From NCBI GenBank assembly GCA_913757435.1, contig CAJYDM010000001.1:1070803-1134802 (forward strand): DNA of 64,000 bases, written 5' to 3'. This DNA is from Syntrophomonas sp. DTU019 (GTDB lineage: Bacteria; Bacillota; Syntrophomonadia; Syntrophomonadales; Syntrophomonadaceae). Every line of letters starts with the position of its first letter. The stretch's first letter is position 1. Position numbers and translations under genes: made by a program. Under the pieces are notes generated by a model that saw only the letters and a list, made by a program, of their open reading frames with translations, did no database searches and had not been told where the DNA came from. This document shows, one piece after another, positions 60,731 to 64,000 of the stretch.

Positions 60731-61906
60731 TCAAGAATATGTTCGCTCTCCCTTGGCAGCAAATGGGCCCTTGATCTCCTGCGGGCGGGGGCCATAGAAC
60801 TGGTAAAAGGTGCAGGGAATGCGCCCGTTAAAAAGCTTCCTGCGCTTGTCGGCCTTGCGTCCCATAGCCTTTTCCAAACCTGGATAAGGGGTCAGCACAT
60901 AGGCTGACCAGGTGCTTAATCCGGACCAGGCCCTGGCCAGGTCGTGATAGATCTGCTTGATTTGGTTATCATCCAGCAGCCGCTCTCCGTAAGGCGGGTT
61001 GCAGATCAGGTACCCGAATTGGTGTGCAGAGCTGAGATGTTTTACTGCCTGGCTTTCAAAGCGGATCTGTTCTGATACTCCGGCCCGCTGCGCATTGGCC
61101 TGTGCCAGGGCTATGCAACCCGGGTCAATATCATAACCCACTATGCCCAAATCACCATACATAACTGCCTTGTCACGGGCCTCCTGTCTTGCTCTGGCCC
61201 AAATTGCCGGACTAAACTGCGGCCACTGCTCAGCGTCGAAACTGCGCTTCAGCCCGGGAGCTATGTTGCAGGCCAGCATGGCCGCCTCAATCAAGATAGT
61301 GCCTGATCCGCAAAAGGGGTCAATCAAGGGTCGATCCTTTTTCCAGCGGCTTAGGGAAACCATGGCTGCCGCCAGGGTTTCCTTCAGCGGTGCGGCTCCC
61401 TGCTCCCGGCGGTAACCGCGCTTGTGCAGCCCGGCTCCGCTGCAGTCCATGGTGATGCTCACATTATCATCCAGGAGGGATACTTCAAGTTGGTAAAGAG
61501 GCCCGTCTTCGGGAAACCATTTTTGCGGGTAGTATTGCCTCATCTTTTCCACTGCGGCTTTTTTTACGATAGCCTGGCAATCGGATACGCTGTAGAGCTG
61601 TGATTTGATAGATTTGCCATTTACCGGAAAGCTCGCGTTTTTTGGCAGCCAATCCTGCCAGGGCAAGGCCCGGGTGCCTTCAAACAGCTCGTCAAATGTG
61701 CGGGCGGTAAAACTGCCCACCTCTATAAGTAGGCGGTCGGCGCTGCGCAGCCACAGACTGCAGCGGGCCATCGCTTCCAGACCGGCAGTGAAGCCCAGAC
61801 GCCCGTTTTCTACCTTTAAATCTGAGTATCCCAGCTGTTTCAATTCATGAGCCACTATGGATTCGAGGCCGAATGCCGCTGTAGCCACATAGCGAATTTG
61901 GTCCAT
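60731..61906 (-). CDS. THUMP-domain rRNA methyltransferase (RlmL/YpsC-like)
   Basis: The 391-residue protein has an N-terminal THUMP domain (about 40-160, RNA binding) and a C-terminal SAM-dependent methyltransferase with DPFCGSGTILIEAAM (about 200) and the NPPYGERL motif (about 305) typical of N2-guanine or N6-adenine RNA methyltransferases. It corresponds to YpsC of Bacillus and the N-terminal half of RlmL. AAGGATAG precedes the ATG. It is transcribed alone. Confidence 0.9.
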   Translation of the reverse strand: MDQIRYVATAAFGLESIVAHELKQLGYSDLKVENGRLGFTAGLEAMARCSLWLRSADRLLIEVGSFTARTFDELFEGTRALPWQDWLPKNASFPVNGKSIKSQLYSVSDCQAIVKKAAVEKMRQYYPQKWFPEDGPLYQLEVSLLDDNVSITMDCSGAGLHKRGYRREQGAAPLKETLAAAMVSLSRWKKDRPLIDPFCGSGTILIEAAMLACNIAPGLKRSFDAEQWPQFSPAIWARARQEARDKAVMYGDLGIVGYDIDPGCIALAQANAQRAGVSEQIRFESQAVKHLSSAHQFGYLICNPPYGERLLDDNQIKQIYHDLARAWSGLSTWSAYVLTPYPGLEKAMGRKADKRRKLFNGRIPCTFYQFYGPRPQEIKGPFAAKGERTYS

Positions 61907-62191
61907 CAGTGCTATCCTTGTATAAAGTTTCTATTATTGTACTACATTTCGCCACTTGCCCAAAACCGACCGGATGAGTGGGGGGCATCATTGATCAATA
62001 ACCTTATATAGGGCAGATGACCCTGTCTGCCCGCATGTACTTGACAGAAAGAACATTCCGATGTAACCGGTGTTATGCTAAAGGTGTAACCCTTTAATTT
62101 ACCTAATGTAATCCTACGCTAACCGATGAGTAGGACATTATGAAGGGGCCCATCCCAGGATAAACTAAACCTAATTATTGAGGAGGTTACC

Positions 62192-63076
62192 ATGAAGATA
62201 GCTCTGCACCGACCGAATTTCAGCAAATGGATAGAACGCATTACCTGGCAGGATATACTGGGCATTATCATCGGTTCATTGATTGCAGCGGCGGGAATTC
62301 AATGCATACTGGTGCCAGCCAGTCTCCTGACCGGCGGGGTCACCGGTCTGGCCATCCTGTTGCGTTATTCTACCGGAATTGAAATAGGACTCTGGGTGCT
62401 GCTGTTGAACATTCCCATATTTCTGGCCGGATACCGCTTTATCAGTCGGCGCTTCACGATTTACAGCCTGGTTGGGGTATTGTCCCTGGCAGGATTTTTG
62501 CATTTGTTAAAATACTTTCCCTTCTTAATTGGGGACCCTTTGCTTTCGGCCTTATTAGGCGGTGCATTGAGCGGACTGGGATCGGGAATTATCTTTCGCA
62601 GCAAGGCCTCATCCGGGGGGACAGATATAATAGCCATCATTGTTAAGCGGCTGTGGGGTTTTAATATTGGGCAAACCTCTTTGGTGGTCAATTTGTTGGT
62701 AGTGGGGTTACTGGCCCTGATAAGCGATATTAGCCTGGCGATGTATTCTGCCATTGCCATTTTCGTGTCATCTCAGCTAATAGACCAGGTCGAAGCCGGG
62801 CTAGGTATAACCGAGACTACTTTCATAATCTCTCCGCATTATGAGGAGATCGCACACGCCATCCTGCATAATCTAAACCGGGGCTGTACCTATCTGCCGG
62901 CCCAGGGGGCTTTCTCCGGTCAGAGTGAGATGCTGATCCTGGTCACCGTAGGCCGGATGCAGCTGCCGCGATTGAAAGAGATGGTGTTAGCCATCGATGA
63001 ATCCGCTTTTATGATCGTTACCAACAGCATCGAGGTCTATGGGCGAGGTTTTAAGGCTAGGGCCGCCGAATATTGA
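62192..63076 (+). CDS. YitT family membrane protein
   Basis: The 294-residue protein has five or six membrane segments (about 22-180) with the DUF161 motifs VPASLLTGGVTGLAILL and SKASSGGTDIIA, and a cytoplasmic C-terminal DUF2179 domain (about 205-290, RGCTYLPAQGAFSG, LVTVGRMQLPRLK). YitT proteins are common in Firmicutes and their transport substrate is unknown. GAGGAGG precedes the ATG. It is transcribed alone. Confidence 0.9.
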   Translation: MKIALHRPNFSKWIERITWQDILGIIIGSLIAAAGIQCILVPASLLTGGVTGLAILLRYSTGIEIGLWVLLLNIPIFLAGYRFISRRFTIYSLVGVLSLAGFLHLLKYFPFLIGDPLLSALLGGALSGLGSGIIFRSKASSGGTDIIAIIVKRLWGFNIGQTSLVVNLLVVGLLALISDISLAMYSAIAIFVSSQLIDQVEAGLGITETTFIISPHYEEIAHAILHNLNRGCTYLPAQGAFSGQSEMLILVTVGRMQLPRLKEMVLAIDESAFMIVTNSIEVYGRGFKARAAEY

Positions 63077-63196
63077 GGGCAAAGCTATGAATTTGTTTAC
63101 GTTTGCATCAGAAAAAAGAGAATAATTAGAATTAATGCAAATGTTTTATTCTATCGATACTATAACTTAATACTGAATTTATAGGAGGTTATTGGG

Positions 63197-63355
63197 GTGG
63201 CTATAATAAAACGCCTGATTCATGAGGACGAAGGCCAGGGGATGGCCGAATATGCCCTAATACTGATTTTTATCGCTGTGGCTTGTATAGCTGGATATAC
63301 AATGTTTGGGCAGGCACTTAATGCCAAGGTCAGCAGCATGCCGGCCGCTTTTTAA
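63197..63355 (+). CDS. Flp/Fap-type pilin
   Basis: A 52-codon frame starting at GTG reads VAIIKRLIHEDEGQGMAEYA followed by a hydrophobic helix. The short basic leader ending in EGQGMAEYALIL is the type of a Flp pilin prepilin, cleaved by a TadV-type peptidase after Gly13 or nearby, before a helix of about 20 residues. AGGAGGT lies 7 bases before the GTG. It may be a pilus subunit or pseudopilin. No Tad assembly genes are in the window, but the region continues to the right. Confidence 0.88.
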   Translation: MAIIKRLIHEDEGQGMAEYALILIFIAVACIAGYTMFGQALNAKVSSMPAAF

Positions 63356-63377
63356 TATGTAGAATAGTCTGATTTAC

Positions 63378-64000
63378 TCAATAGACATTTGTGATGCTGA
63401 CACCGCTATACTGACCTGAATAAACCGGAATAGCACCCTGGGGGTTCTTTCTTACCTGAGTTGCACCGCCGCTATTGGTTACAGTTACTTCATAATATCC
63501 CTGAGGCAATTCGACAGTAATGGTCTGCCCGGCATTGATGCTGCGTTTGACACTGCCTGCAGAACCGCTGATACTCACCTCATAAGCAACCCCGGCCGGG
63601 GCTGCCCCTTCCACATTCATGGTGATCTGCATAAATCCTTTTACCGGAACCGGAAATCGATTGGTTATAGTCACGTTGACGTTCTGCCCTGATGCCAGGG
63701 CTATGTTGCCGTCAATGGATTTGCTGTAAGACAAAGCCCCTCCGTTCTGTGTCTCAACTACATTATATGTACCGGGCGGCAGGGATACCGTCACACTTTG
63801 ACCGGCTCTCAAGCTATGGCGGGCAACTTCGCGGTTGTTGTCCACATCATTTATGGCCACCTCATACACAGCTGTAGCCGGGGCAGCCCCGGTGGTTTTT
63901 ATGCTCACAATTATTTTCCCTGGATTGGGCAGCAGGTTCACAGACACATTGGTCGGTTTGATGGGGCCAATACAATATACGGCTCCGCTCCAGCATTCTT
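63378..64000 (-). CDS. Surface protein with tandem beta-sandwich repeats (C-terminal part)
   Basis: The frame is open to the window edge, so the gene starts outside; the GTG at 63947 is probably internal. About 207 residues are visible. Two tandem units of about 85 residues share GAAPA...YEV.I, AGQ..TV.LP.G.Y.V and SGQ...V.ITN, consistent with a transthyretin- or SpaA-like surface beta-domain. Upstream of the first unit lies ECWSGAVYCIGPIKPTN with two cysteines. It converges with the Flp pilin gene, ending 22 bases from its stop, and might be a pilus or wall-associated protein. No anchoring motif is seen at its C-terminus. Confidence 0.75.
   Translation of the reverse strand, partial: ECWSGAVYCIGPIKPTNVSVNLLPNPGKIIVSIKTTGAAPATAVYEVAINDVDNNREVARHSLRAGQSVTVSLPPGTYNVVETQNGGALSYSKSIDGNIALASGQNVNVTITNRFPVPVKGFMQITMNVEGAAPAGVAYEVSISGSAGSVKRSINAGQTITVELPQGYYEVTVTNSGGATQVRKNPQGAIPVYSGQYSGVSITNVY

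Noticed and set aside
62041..62069. TTGACA upstream of the YitT gene
   Set aside because: The sequence at the right distance is TAACCG, a poor -10 box.
1..64000. CRISPR array, prophage, integrative element or intact insertion sequence
   Set aside because: No regularly spaced direct repeats, no integrase or transposase frames, and gene order looks chromosomal throughout.

Overview
The window looks like chromosomal DNA of a spore-forming, anaerobic Firmicute of the class Clostridia. It has a complete GerA/GerC/GerB germinant-receptor operon, a YtaF-type sporulation membrane protein, many GGAGG ribosome binding sites with TTG and GTG starts, a FabK-type enoyl reductase and many ferredoxin-type proteins. 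A family-I CoA-transferase and a 3-hydroxybutyryl-CoA dehydrogenase suggest short-chain acyl-CoA metabolism. A Syntrophomonadaceae-like fatty-acid oxidiser would fit, but that placement is inference from gene content.

Layout, left to right. 1-9.3 kb (+): the end of a CoA-transferase A subunit, its B subunit, a YbaK-type tRNA editing protein, dnaE, pfkA-pyk and hbd. 9.4-14.3 kb (-): a secreted protein with a peptidoglycan-binding-like tail, then the ger operon, read gerA, gerC, a small membrane protein, gerB. A tRNA-Leu(CAA) with a consensus promoter follows. 14.7-21.1 kb (+): an ECF sigma factor with a small zinc anti-sigma, then polA-mutM-ytaF-coaE-slt. 21.3-23.0 kb (+): a lone, membrane-anchored solute-binding protein behind a leader that could fold as a pseudoknot.

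23.3-29.4 kb (-) is the most unusual operon. It starts at a promoter bracketed by two copies of a TGACATATGTCA palindrome. It encodes two small DUF5320-like proteins, a two-cluster ferredoxin, MetK, a NifX-family protein, two MinD-like ATPases with inserted ferredoxin domains, the stump of a metallo-beta-lactamase-fold gene, a second NifX-family protein and a DUF89 protein. It resembles the orange-protein (ORP) type of Fe-S/heterometal assembly locus, with SAM synthetase added. A tRNA-Leu(GAG) and an AbrB-like protein with a zinc ribbon lie next to it.

30.5-39.3 kb is mostly (+): a DUF1538 membrane protein translationally coupled to a double PII-like protein, a Kef-type antiporter, a PilZ-like membrane protein, a DUF362 ferredoxin-like protein (-), an aminotransferase and an unknown exported protein. 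39.5-41.9 kb (-): a zinc protein, a NUDIX hydrolase, a short conserved protein and a nitronate monooxygenase-like flavoprotein. 42.1-49.6 kb (+): the fatty-acid synthesis operon fabH-fabK-fabD-fabG-acpP-fabF-fabZ-accD-accA, followed by pepF.

51.9-60.5 kb is a mannose-centred carbohydrate locus. A 1178-residue protein joins an N-terminal glycosyltransferase, an unassigned middle region and a C-terminal GH130 phosphorylase/hydrolase. Facing it are an alpha/alpha-barrel protein, a GT4 glycosyltransferase, a phosphomannomutase and a mannose-1-phosphate guanylyltransferase. Two copies of a MITE-like element flank the fusion gene. The window closes with a THUMP RNA methyltransferase, a YitT protein, a 52-residue Flp/Fap pilin and the end of a repeat-containing surface protein. 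Palindromes built on GGGACGGTTC recur at 9.4, 39.7 and 49.7 kb. I saw no CRISPR array, rRNA, prophage or intact transposase.
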